The notes under the pieces: generated by a model | The model's input: the letters and a program-made list of their open reading frames with translations, nothing else | Told to the model about the DNA's origin: nothing | Databases searched by the model: none | Part shown: positions 40,600 through 52,600 of the stretch, piece by piece | How the letters are laid out: each line of letters opens with the position of its first letter | Numbering within the stretch: the stretch's first letter is position 1 | Origin: Prunella strophiata | Taxonomy: Eukaryota > Chordata > Aves > Passeriformes > Prunellidae | Direction: 5' to 3' | Length of the DNA: 64,000 nucleotides | Assembly: GCA_036583965.1 (NCBI GenBank) | Contig: JAZBQD010000019.1 | Location: forward strand, 20,835,085-20,899,084 | Position numbers and translations under genes: made by a program

Positions 40600-42399
40600 A
40601 TGATAGCTCTGATAACCAAAGAATATTATTAAAGATAGTTTTCCAGGGAGTTTAATGATAACTGCATTATTTCTCCTTAAGAAAATGAAATTGTGAAGCT
40701 AGTTATGTTCAGTGTGCTTAACAATGGGAGACTTTGTACTACTGGGTTTTAAAGGGCAAGCTGGTTTGATTTTTTTTTATACCTATGTGTGTTGGATTAT
40801 TCAATGGAACTGCTTTTGGGTCACACTTCGAAGGTAAAAATGCAGTCTTCCTAGTAAGTGATCTTTTAATCAGATTGTGGTCTTTTCTTTGGCACTTGTA
40901 AACAATGAAAATGAAGTCTGGAGTTACTTATTCATCCACTGTGTATTTCACTGTTTGATCACATTAGGGATTTCATGACAGAGAAAACTTTAACTTTACC
41001 AGCCCCTCCTTATCTTTGGCATACATTGTACAGTTGATCTTGCTGCTGTGGATAAGATTAGTGGACTTTTTTTAAAACTATGTGCACATGTTGATGAGTG
41101 TTTCCAGGCTCAAAAACTTCTTAAAATGGTTTCTTCTAACACAAGGTGATGAATTATACATAGGAATTTGTTATTCTATTATACAATAAATTCTTGTATT
41201 TCAAGGGATAAAGGGACGGATTCTGTCCTGTATTCCACTAAAATGGTAATTATCATCTGATATACTACCATTACTGATATAACATGGGCTACATTAACAT
41301 CCTTCCATTGATAACAAATGTGCCCTGACTTTATAAGTTCACATTTTAAGCAGCAGATACTTCCATCTGAAAAGGCAAGCCAAAAGGAACTATTTAATCT
41401 GAAATTGCAGTATGCTTTATAAATTTTCTTTCACCAAATTTAATGTCATCCTTAGGGAGATAGTAATTACCAAGCAGATCAGATGAGTGATCTAGCTAGA
41501 CCAGTATCACACATTCTCCAGAGCAGATGCCAGCAGCTGTCTCCAGAAGACTATACCCACAACTTCATGAGGTACCATGAACCACAGTTACTATTTCTCT
41601 ACAGTTTCACAGCGTGTTTCTGTTAGTGCCTTAGAAGAAGTTGAAATCTCCTTTTGGAGTCATACAAATATTACTGAGGAGTTTCTCATTAGTATACATT
41701 TGTTTAATCCTCTTTTGAGCATTGATAAATTCTTTGGTTTAGGCTCTTTTTTTGTAATTAGTTTTATAGGTTAATTATCTTTTGAATAAAGCACATTTTC
41801 TTCTATCATCCTCAAAAAAGTCACCTTTCAAATCCTCTGAAATCTTCCTGTTCTTGTCATTTTGGAAAGGACAAATAACATTCAGTATTTCCTCCCCATA
41901 CCATTCAGGAATTTTCCCCCTGCCTGCTTGCCTTTTTTGTGACAGCCACAGCCTCCTAAGTATTTCCTGCTGTAATTTACTCTTGTGTCCCTTGTCAACA
42001 TTAGCAGCTGTTTTTTGAACTTCCTTTAGTTATACTACTTCATGATTCTATGAGCAGAAATAAATGCTACATCCTTGGTAAGGATGTACCACTGTTTTAT
42101 ATAATGCTGTGATCAGTGGAATTTTCTACCCCATTATTCCTGTATCACAGTGTAATACTTGCTTTTTGACTTCTGCTGTGCAACGAGCAGATGTTTTTAC
42201 AGAGCTTCTGGCAATGTCCCTTAGGTTTTTGTTTTTTCTCCCTGAATGGTTACAGTTAATTTAGAACCTAGTAATGTGTATGAACAATTCAAATTATTCC
42301 TTGCAATGGGCATTACTTTGTAATTGTCAACAAAGGATTGCATATGATGTTCTGCTGCCAATACAACCTTCTTTATCAGGTGCCTCTGAAATTCCTCAT
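40600..42399. other. Non-coding DNA, no gene seen
   Basis: AT-rich unique sequence. Two plus-strand frames at 41577-42018 are rich in Phe, Ser and Leu, as expected from pyrimidine-rich DNA, and carry no motif. Part of 41780-42060 may be debris of the same old CR1 seen next to it. Confidence 0.55.
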
Positions 42400-42720
42400 C
42401 CTCTTCTTAAACACAGACTTCCATAAATAATTTCTTATTATCTGCAGATCTTGCAACTTCATTGCCAATTCCTTTTTCCACATCACTGATTAAATGCAGT
42501 GGTCCTCAAACAGAAGTTTGAGGCACTCTTCCATTAACCTTTTGCCATTTTTCTATTAACCTGAAAATCAAGTATCTATTTCTCTTTTAGGTCTCCTGTC
42601 CTTTGCCAGTTTCAAATCATGACAGACATTTACCTTTTCCTATCTGACAGCTTCACTTCCTTATCAGCTCTTACAAGGAATTTCTGAAAGACTAAATAAG
42701 TCCCATTTATTTGTTTCACT
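42400..42720 (-). repeat. Ancient CR1 LINE, reverse-transcriptase region remnant
   Basis: The plus strand reads 'cacatcactgattaaatgca', 'aagtttgaggcactcttcca', 'aggtctcctgtcctttgcca', 'atcatgacagacatttacct' and 'ggaatttctgaaagactaaa'. This is the antisense of the old amniote CR1 ORF2 region. The minus-strand translation near 42690 keeps a ghost of the conserved 'LDFQKAFD' reverse-transcriptase box, with stops around it. The copy is non-functional and old. Boundaries are approximate. Confidence 0.6.
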
Positions 42721-44139
42721 ATCCCCACTGTATGGATGGCACAGAATTAATACTGGCAGATTGGAGAAGCACATTCAATCCCAGATTCTCACTTTCATAT
42801 TGTATTAACTTAGGTGCTGGTTCATACAGTAAATTCATTTAATTACCAATCCAACCAACTCTCCTAAAGTCACAATCACTGAGCTATATAAATATGTACT
42901 GAAATAATGTGTACTCTGTTTCTGTTCTACAGCAGTTATTTTCATGAATCTTTTTTGAGCTGTTAAATATTTGCTCCTTTATTCTATCTGAACCTCCTTT
43001 TTGTTAATCTAACAACCCATCCCTTTATAATATTCTGATCTGACTTCCTGAAAAGAGCATTTGAGGCATGTTCCCTCTATCATAGAACAGCTTCCAAGAA
43101 ATTATCCAGCAACTCTCTAAGGTTTTCTAGGAAGTGTAATTTCTCCCTTTACTCCTTCATTGTCAAACCAACACAGGGATACCTTATTAAACATTCTGAT
43201 TCTGATATTCCACCTGTAAAAATCATTAGCTTGTTACTGCAGACAGTTCACTAAGGACTTCCAAAACAATTTATGTCTTAAAGCCAGTGACTTGAGAGGA
43301 ACCAGAGAGAGAAGTCCAGGAACATGAACCATCCCGCAACTTTCCTATGACATTATCAGCTTCAGTATTTAAGTGGTAGAAAAGAGGGGAAGAATATTCA
43401 AACTGAATGTGCCTGGAGAAAAACAGGGAGGTGTATAACAGAAGAACTGGATTTTTCACAACCAAACTATGCCAAAGCAACCAGGTTTCTCCATGGGTTG
43501 CTGATGAAGGTAGAACCAGAACTTTATACTTTGAAAACCCTTCAACAAAGTTTCACATGCCACAGGGAAACACACTTCTACATAGTGGCACAAAACCAAC
43601 TGAAAAAACATATTCTGAGAATAATTAGCAGTGGTTCTGAATGAAAATGGGAGGTTATATTAAGTCTGTTTGTCCTGCTTTTGGTATTAATATTTAATTT
43701 ATTTAGGACCTGGAGGATAGAATAAAAAAACAGGCTGATAAAATCTTCATCTTAATCATATTTGGAATTTACCACAAAACTGAATTTACTTCAAATTGAT
43801 TTTGAAATTTAAAATAAAGGAGGTGCAATGCAATAAAACTAAACACAGTTTCTACAGTAGTTTAGAATAAACTGATTATGCCTGACTGTATAATGAGGAG
43901 TGATCAGCCTGGCAGCAGTTGTGAAGAGGAGGACCTAGCAGGATACACAGCACTGAAAAAACTCATGCTGATATTAAAATAGGGAACAATAAAACAAGGT
44001 GTATAAATACAGTTATAGCTTATTGCAGAAATACAAACCAGGGGTCTTCTATAGCCTCCTGTACAATGTATACAATGTTGGTAAATCTTTCCTTTAAACA
44101 CTGTATTTGGGTGCTACAAAGCCTGTGAAGTTACAGGGC
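42721..44139. other. Non-coding DNA, no gene seen
   Basis: Unique AT-rich DNA without recognisable genes. The part near 43060-43200 may continue the ancient CR1, but I could not match it block by block. Confidence 0.55.
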
Positions 44140-44385
44140 AAAGAGCTGGAGAATATACAGGACACAGCAACAAGAACAATCAGAGCTCTAGAAAACAGAG
44201 ACCAGAATAAGGGTGAAATAACCTGCTCTTTTGCCTAGAAGCCTGGGCCTGAACACGGCAGCAGTACTAAAATATGTTAAAGTGTGCTGGAAAGAAAGTG
44301 ACTTGAAAGATGGGCATGACAAGAATCATGAGCCTAATTTGAAGAAATGGAGATTTCAGATAAAACATCTGTCTAGATTGAGCAG
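44140..44385 (+). repeat. Ancient CR1 LINE 3' fragment, plus strand
   Basis: Blocks in CR1 sense order: 'acacagcaacaagaacaatc', 'agagctctagaaaacagaga', 'aaagatgggcatgacaagaa', 'tcatgagcctaatttgaaga' and 'aatggagatttcagataaaa'. These correspond to the region after the reverse-transcriptase frame in old amniote CR1 ('acaagaa.caatgggctt.aa.tgcag.aagggagatttagg'). A run of 16 A lies at 44439-44454, just past it. Confidence 0.65.
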
Positions 44386-44659
44386 GTGGTTTTGTGAGCT
44401 TCTTTTCACCCTCATTATCTACAATACTTACTTAAAAGAAAAAAAAAAAAAAAAGAAAACAGCTGCAAGAAAAATGCTGAAGGTATCAGAAATTGCCTTG
44501 GGCAATTGGGAATAGGCCACGACACTGAGGAACCAAGTTAGTACTATGCTAGTAAAAATACCTCTTGGCTCCCTATTTTAAGCCATGAGCAGCAACTGAA
44601 ATGACTGCATCCATCAGAGAGAGCACCATCTAGTCCCAGTAAGTGAATTGAGTCATATA

Positions 44660-44820
44660 CTCTGGATTCATCCTGTGGCATGGCACTGATTCACTGTGCA
44701 GCCTTAGGCAAAACACTTGAGCTTTCTGCACTTGCTTTCCTTCTCTGAGGGAAGAGTACATAACCTACCTCAAAAGCACATCACAAGTGAATTATGGTAG
44801 AAGCCCTGGTTAAAATGGTT
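44660..44820 (+). repeat. MIR SINE relic, plus strand
   Basis: A clear MIR core in sense order: 'ctctggattcatcctgtggc', 'gcactgattcactgtgcagc', 'cttaggcaaaacacttgagc', 'tttccttctctgagg' and 'cataacctacctcaaaagca', ending near 'agccctgg'. The central 'ctgtg..gcctt.ggcaa..cactt' motif and the 'acctacctca' block sit at the expected spacing. This is an ancient tRNA-derived SINE and the best-preserved deep relic in the window. Confidence 0.75.
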
Positions 44821-47800
44821 CATCATCAAGGAAACTGAGAAAAAGCTTGCTTCCTAGAACACAGCTTCAGATAACTTAAGGGCACAGGATCATTGTTCTC
44901 TGCTACTGTGGCCAAAGCCTGCATAACACAGGTTGTTTTGATCCTTTCAGGCAGGCTGTCAGAACAGCTGAAATAGTTCCCAACAAATACACAGAAAAAT
45001 CTCAGCAGATGGTCACCACGTATCCTTTCAGCTTATTTCTTTGCTTTTTGCCTGCCTTCTTGAGCAGAAAAATCACTGCTCCTAGTGCACTCCTACTGAA
45101 GGCATTTTACGTACCACAGTGAAACAAATCATTTCAGTCTAAGGTTGTTCTACAAGACATTTCCCTCTGAAGTTCCAGGGCAGTATCAGGTCCTATGCCT
45201 CCTACTTGACATCACACTACCCAGCTTTCCTCTGTGCACTTAATTTTCATTCAGTCTTTAGGTATTTTATGATCATTAACTTAATGGACCATTATCCTAG
45301 GACAGATCCATCTTCACACTTTATAATCAGAATTAAGTTAGAGTACAAGTGTTGAATTCAACACCACAAAGCAGGGCAACAGCTGAACTGAAAACAGGTT
45401 CAGGTTGATCTGATTCCCAGTTGTGTGCTATGATAACCTACATATTTGTATATATGAGTATGCATGGATATATATGGATCCATATTAGATGCATTTTATA
45501 TCTCCATATGTGCATGTGTAAAACAGTTTGCTTAGCTGTGAAGACAAATAGGAGCACATGATTTCAGCTTTCCTTTACTCTGTAAAAGTGTATTCCAAAT
45601 AGGTTCAATTTCAAAATATGCATGAGACAACTAAATGTTTTAAACTGTATCTTTCAGGGAATAATGAACACTTAAGGAGTCTTTAGGGGAAAAAAGAGTA
45701 GAAATTGTCTATGTTGGCTAAAAATCTTCTGATTACTGTGTGCCTTATTTAGAAAGCCAACTCTGACCTTCTATTTTCTGGAGAGCTTGCATTCCTAATT
45801 TTGGTTGCTTTTTTCTTTGTTGACTACAGAACTGATACACTTTGATTTTCATACATGACTTATCTAGTTTCCATGTGCTTCAAAGCTGTCCAGCCTGAAG
45901 GCATCTATTCTGGCCTCAGTCCAAGGCAGACTTCAATACTTAGTGGCAACTGGGGACATGCACGATAGGAGAACACAAGTCCTCTGCTCTTAGATTTCTC
46001 TATTTAAAGGAAAAGGCAAAGCTGTCAAATACAAAAAATGGAAGCTGTGACAGGGCACAATGCAGAAGTCACTGTATAGAAAAGAACAAGAAAATTGTTT
46101 GCCTTTTTGAAAGGCTCCAATTGATAAATGACACTCCTGTCACCTTCTTAAGTCACCTGATCCAGTTTTCTACTAAGCAGTTCAGAAAAATCTATAGGCA
46201 GCACAGCTTTTGCCAAAGCAGATCAGAGCATCAGTCAGTCCTCCTGGTTACAATACCCTGTCCCTTCATGTGCCTGGAGAGAACAGTAGTTTCTCTCATC
46301 TGCTATTCAGTCCTGCACTGTAGCAGATCAGATAACCTCACACAGAATGAACACCCTGTATTCATATCTAGCAGCAACCACATGAACCTACATCATCACT
46401 CTGTTGATAGTCACTGTCTTACACACAGGAAGGGGGCAGTGAATTTGTTCAATGTGAGAAAGCTCTTGTACCACACTATTGCAATATCCGAGCATCTTAC
46501 AGCAGTATTTTAAAGGCAGTGACTGTATAGCTGGAGCAATTTCTGTCTCTCACTTCATCAGCCTAACCTATTCACCTGGAAAATATATTTTCCTTTGGCA
46601 GAGAGGAAGATCATAAGCTTTTTCCTGCATTCTTTCATACAAACAGCGATCTTGGGTAAGAGGTAGGCTAGAGAGAAGCAGAAAGGGAAGAGAAATTTCA
46701 AGGCAATTAAATGACCACTAGCTATTAGAAGAAGTAAGAGACAGGAAATATTTTTTGTGTTGCAGCTCTGCATCATTCACAAGAATGAGGGAGCAAAGAG
46801 GTTGGGAGACTGAGATGAGCAGAAGCACTATGTAGAATCATGATTCTCTGCAGATACAGAAGCACACTGCAACTTGCCTTTACAGAAGCCTGGTATAAAT
46901 GGTGCTGATTTCATAGCTGGTTCTTTCTCACAGAAGAGCAGAGCACAAAACAGCAATGCTTCATGAATACATTATGGCTAGAATATGTGAATGCATATGC
47001 AAATTAAGCATGGCTTTCCACTCCTGCAGCATTACTGAGTATCCCCCTGTGTCAGAGAGTTTGGAAGTGCCTGTTGTGCGGGCATCAACCTACACATCAA
47101 AGCTCTGCTATTTCTACAAGGAATAGGGGGGTAAGCAGCTCTTCTGTTCTAGCCAGTGATTAATCATTCTGCACTGCAGCAGAAGCTATACTCCACTGGC
47201 TTCTGACTGGCAATGTTACAAAAAACAGAAGGATGGCCATTTGATGGAAAATCGTTATCTTCCCTCTCCTGTGTATGACCACACTGATAGCTGCACAGGA
47301 GAAGTACATGAACAACCTGCAGAAGTTGCAGAGTTGACAACACACTTTCTTCAACTCTGTTTTCAAAAGCATCATCCCAGAACTGCAAATATTCTTTAAA
47401 GAAACCCAATCCTTTTGAGACTTTAGAGAATCTTTATAAAAAGTCTGGCAACAGTGAATTTCAACAGTGCTAAAGGCCAAAAATTTCCCATTGCAAATAT
47501 TTTTCTATCAGAAGGTCATAATCCCATTCTGTAGAAATATTATCCGTCATTAAGAGTATTTGTTTCCCCCAAAGACATACGTCTCTGACCCCAGCAAAAA
47601 GGTGCCATTTAAGGGGAACTGACTGATGCTCACTCTGATCACATTCTCAATGTGTACACATACAAGAAAGAGCAGTGAGGGTATTTCAGTGATCAATCTC
47701 TTGATTTTATCCCTGAGCACGAGATTTCAGCTAGTGATTTTAGATTTAAAAGCTTTAACTTTTCCCCTCTTCTTAGGAAGTTCTCAGGTTATACCTCTAT

Positions 47801-48940
47801 CCCTTAGATGTTGAGATCTATCAGAAAATGACAGAAATTATGCCCTCAATAACAGAATATATTAATGTCCAGAGATGGGATTGCTAATGGAATATACTTG
47901 GAAGCTACAGAAAGCATTTTTATAAAAAACTCACTGTATTAAAAACAATAAACTAATAGATCTGTGCCATAGTGATAGAACTTTTAAGGACTGATCATTC
48001 AAGACATTCTTCAATAAAATAAAGCAAATAAACTAGATCACCCTACTCCCACCTATGATGTTCATACTATTTGTCTAAAAATACAGGATCAGTATCCAAA
48101 GTGTAGTGCATTTCAGTAATATTCAGTTCATTAGTTATTAAATCCAAGACCATAAAAAATTCTCTCTTTAATAATATATGCATCTTTTTAAAAAAGAAAA
48201 TTAGAATTTTTATGGAAAACTTTTGTATCCTCAGTTATAAATGAACAGAATTTGTGTTGAAGTGCATAAACTAAAGGGAGAGAGAAAGAGGAAGATAAGA
48301 GAAAGTGTGTGAAAGAAAAGAGTGTAACTGATTGCAACACCATTTATTAGCTTCAAAGGTCAAGGCAGCCAGTGTTTCTATTGGATCTGTTTACCTAGGG
48401 GCATTTGCAGTGCCTTGACCTGAAACAAATGACTTGCTGTGGCAGTGCTTCCATATAATTATGCCATTCCTAGGCTAATGCAAGCATTTCTTGGAGTCCT
48501 AGTGCAGCACAGCCAGCTCTGTGCAGCCAGTATCCATTGGCTGAAAATGCCAGGCAACAAGCAGTGGCACAGAACCATCAAATAAGTTTTTTCAACCTTC
48601 ACTTCATTGCTACTGGATTCTCATTGCCCTTGGGTTGGTCTGGTGGCAAACATCCTCCATAGGCAGGAGATGGCAGCAAGGGGTTGTGCAGAGCTGCTTC
48701 ACTGAGGAACGTGCCTATCCACGCAGAAGGAGTGCTCTCTGGAGAGTTACTCCTTGCCAGGGTATTTCAGGTGTGCTCTGGGATACTCACAGCACCAACA
48801 GTAGAAAAAAAGGCCAATAACTAGGTAACCAGCAGCTTCCCAGATGATCTACTTTCAGCTGCATTTCCACTTGAATTTCCAGGCTTGTAACTTTTCTCGA
48901 AAAGAATGGCTCATCTAGTTAATAAGGAAAGTTCAAGATA
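44821..48940. other. Non-coding DNA, no gene seen
   Basis: Unique DNA. It contains a TA/TG-rich patch at about 45445-45520 with a perfect 14-bp palindrome at 45472-45485, and a purine-rich patch at about 48275-48330. A 130-codon plus-strand frame at 46121-46513 is the longest ordinary frame in the window but has no recognisable domain. Confidence 0.55.
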
Positions 48941-48957
48941 GTGGAGTTTTCCAATTC

Positions 48958-49651
48958 ACTCCCATTAAGACTACTAAATCTTCTGTAGCAGTGGCTCAGA
49001 TGTCAAGCCTAGTGGAAAATGGCATCCTGGCTGACATAGCAGATGTTATGAAAGACCAGCTTTTATGTTCACCCCATCTTTTGTTAGCTGCTTTGGCATG
49101 TGGGCTGAATTTTTCTGTCTTGAGAAAATAACCCCGAAATTCCTAGTAATACTTTTGCCAGCCAGTCTTCAGCCTCTGCAGCTGGGTTGCTGAGGGAAGC
49201 ACCCAGTGAAGAAAAGATGGTACCTGAAGATGCTTCAAGTATCCTGACTTCAGAAATGCTTGCTACAGAAAGTGTTACAAGTTCAGCCTACGAAAAAAAT
49301 GACTCTAAAGCAGAGATGCGAACTAAAGCCCCTTACATGAAATAAAGAAGGAAATGGCAGATACCAATCTTCTCTTGAGCTGGGAGTTCTACAGTGCCAC
49401 ACTGGACAAATGAGGGACCAATTCTACCAAACTATAGGTCAGTACTACTACTTGTTCCATGTGCTCCACCAGTGCTAAAACCTGAACTAGTGGTAGGTTT
49501 ACCAAAGGCGTCAGCAGCTGAAGTACAAAGCCAAGTTCACTACAGCAGCTATAAATTATGGCATAATATAATACCTGCCCACTCATTTCACATAAGCCAC
49601 AGAAATCTTACAAATCATATTGACTCTGAACCACTAGTGATTTACATTTGA
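48958..49651 (+). pseudogene. Possible decayed retrocopy of an unidentified gene
   Basis: Three plus-strand stretches in succession look translated. Frame A, from 48958 to a stop at 49129, contains KTTKSSVAVAQMSSLVENG and DQLLCSPHLLLAALACG. A second frame, from 49127 to about 49342, contains PSEEKMVPEDASSILTSEM and ends near DSKAEMRTKAPYMK. The frame then shifts to EIKKEMADTNLLLSWEF, and the second frame reopens at 49394-49651. The changes of frame at about 49127 and 49342 look like indels in a once continuous coding sequence without introns. No poly-A tail or flanking repeat is clear, and I do not recognise the parent. It may simply be chance. Confidence 0.28.
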
Positions 49652-52600
49652 CGTGTTGTGGAAATCTAGAGGCATTAAATATGGCCTCCTTCTTATTCAC
49701 ATGACTTATTAAAAATGTTTTACAAAAACAGTTGAAGCCTTCAAGAGGTTAAATTGAAAAAACCTATAGAGTAGCAAAGTTAACCATCATTTTCTTTTAA
49801 AATGTTCCTTCCATCTGAGTGAGCACAGCAGCACTAGTACTTACACATGCCAACAATGCAGAAATTTGTCATCTAATAATAGCCAAGGAAGTATTAGAAG
49901 CTGCTGTGATGCTCAAAGACTGAATCACCTTTCAGGTCCTTCTACCTGGGGATAGTCTGTTTCTGAGACACATATCTTGACAGAGATGGGAAAGACAACA
50001 TCCCAGCCTCAGGATTTCTTACGTACACAGCAAAAATTAGAAAACCAAGAGCTAAAACTGTCTTGAGGTCAGTGCTTTCATGGGATGACAAAACTAATTG
50101 GAAGTTTTAGGTCTGCAGTGTTAAAGGAGAATTTTATTTCAGCTTCTAACTAAAATGAAGACGCCATGGAGGGAAGTTTTTACAGAAGTCAAGATACAAA
50201 CAATTATCCATACATTAGAGTACTGCAAGAATTAATTTAAGAAGAGCAATAATCTTTTTCCTGTATGGTGTAGACATAAGAGCAGGCAAAGGCTGATAAG
50301 AGGTAACTAGAATGCACTATAAAGTGTCAGAAAGTCATTGTCATACAAGAATAAAATGCTGAAGAAATTACATTGACTGAAAATTCTCCCCATTCGAATG
50401 AGATATTTTAATTCAAGCTGATATTATTTAGGTTTACACCTCACTTCATTTTTCAACACCCACTCGAACACCAGTCCAACATTTAAATTCAGTTTTGACA
50501 GTTCAAAGAGTTACAGCATTTGGGAGCTGTTGGTAACCATCAGATACCACATAATGTCATGCTGGCACAGTGCTGGTATCTGCAATTATAGTTTTACATA
50601 GCTCAAAGAAACAACTTAATTGTACAAGTGTGTACCAGGAACAAAAAGACAAAAGATCAGCTGGACACAGGCTTACTGTAATACCACTGCTATAATTATG
50701 TGATATGTTTGTTTGCAATACAGCTCTAGCAATGTATTAAGAAAAAGTTTAAGGTTTGCAACATAGCCTGCCTGTGTGCAAAAACGGGCCTAAGGAGACT
50801 GATACCACATTTGGTTTGACAGTGTTAAGAGATCAGAATCTTGACCCATCATCCTTATCACTGACCTAAAACTCTGTCCAGCCTTTCTTCTTTTAAGAAC
50901 ACTCATTTTAATGAAAGGTAAACAAATGTGATGATCCCAAGAAGTGACCTGTGACACTGCAGGATGGAGAAACACAAATGGCTTTTCCAGTGAGAATAAA
51001 AAATCTCAAGTCTGAAAGTGGTCACTGACATTTATGATCAATGCTCTTTAGGCATCTCCAGCCTCATGGAGAGCAGAACCATATGAGTTCCCTGCACCAG
51101 AATAATTGTGTCAGGCAATACCCATTTGTTGGAGATGCACCTGATTGCTCTCAAAGACCTATGGTGTCCCCTGCTTCTCTGTGTTCAGAAGTGGAGGTTT
51201 GTCCCAGAAATGCTAACAAGTTTGTGCTAGCTTGTGTAAGGCTCTGGAAGAGCAGTGCTGGGAAAGACAACAGCACTCAGAAAGGAAAATGGAAGCTATT
51301 TTTGCACAACTCAGAACAGGAACAGCTCATCGTCTGCTGTGGTTACCTTCAATCCCAGCAGTGACAAGGGCTGAGCTGTATCTGCATTTTCATTTATCTC
51401 TGCAGCTCCAGGCTGAGGGCAGACAGCACCCATTTTACCACAAGACCATGCTTGTGAGACAGGACAAGTGTATTTTCAATTTGCAAGTAAGCAGAGTCCT
51501 GTCAAGGGCAATATTAATTTCTACAGGGTCTGAAAAGCAGATCATTATTCCTGACTCTGCCTGTGGGTTATTGGTGCATTAAATAAAAAAAAAATAAAAT
51601 CATCCCAAATAAAGGCATTTGTTGTTATTGCCAGCATTCTGCATTGATCTCCAGAAAGATGTGTCAGCTTACTGCAGGTTTCTTCAGATATATAATGGCA
51701 GTACTAATACAAGAAATTAATTAGTATTTTTCAGATATACATCCAAAAACGCTTTACAAAAGAAGAAAAAGGAAATACTAATGTCACATCACATAAAGAA
51801 AGCATCTGGGCACATAGGGGCTTAAAGGCCCAGGGCAATATTATGTTGAAGGGTCAGGCAAAGTCTGGAAACAAAATGTTTTTGAGGAGAACAGAAAAAA
51901 TGGTTTCTGTAACAGCTGGGGGACTTGACCCAGTGACTCATGTAAGGTTTTCCTGCAATGGAATCTTGTAATTGTATAGTTTGTACCTAAACAGTTGATT
52001 CTGCTGTCCTATCTTCTAGACTGTGCTAGAAGAAGCTGCACAAGTTTTTTATTTACTGGTAACAATTAAATCAGCATAATGTCAAACAAAAATTTCTACA
52101 CTGAAAAAATTGCTCAGTGAACTACAGAAAATATCACGTCATTCAGGACCACTGAGAAGACTGGTGATAACAAAAAGAAATTTTGAGAGTTCAAGGCAAT
52201 TTCTGCATCTCTTTAAGTCAATTCAAAAACAACTGTCCTCCAGAAAAGTCTCTGTCCTCTTGAAAAGGAAAAAACAAACCATACAAAAAAGGCAAACTCA
52301 AAAAACCCAAACACACCCTACTGAGTATCATCAATTCAGAACAAATTTGGTGTTTCCCACCCAAGTTACAAATGTCACACCACAGCCTGCCTGCATAAAG
52401 AGCCATTCCCCTCAACAGAAAGGAAGTCCTCACTAGCAAGGGTCAGGCAGTGAAGGGAATAACAATTCTCATGATCCCAGATTATCACAGTTAAATATTT
52501 CTGCAGTAATCAAAGAAATTATGGTCTGACTTTATTTCAAGAATGAAATGAAGTCCTGCTTTACCAACAGAAAAGAAACAGCTTTGGGCTGCACTGAGTA

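Noticed and set aside
45472..45485. Perfect 14-bp palindrome centred on GGATCC in TA-rich sequence
   Set aside because: Short palindromes are expected in TA/TG-rich DNA; nothing else supports a function.
46121..46513. 130-codon plus-strand frame
   Set aside because: Longest ordinary frame in the window, but no domain, no splice context and no recognised family; this length can occur by chance in 64 kb.
51720..51870. Hint of a MIR- or L2-like relic ('aggggcttaaaggcccaggg')
   Set aside because: Only one block matches; order and spacing of the others do not hold.
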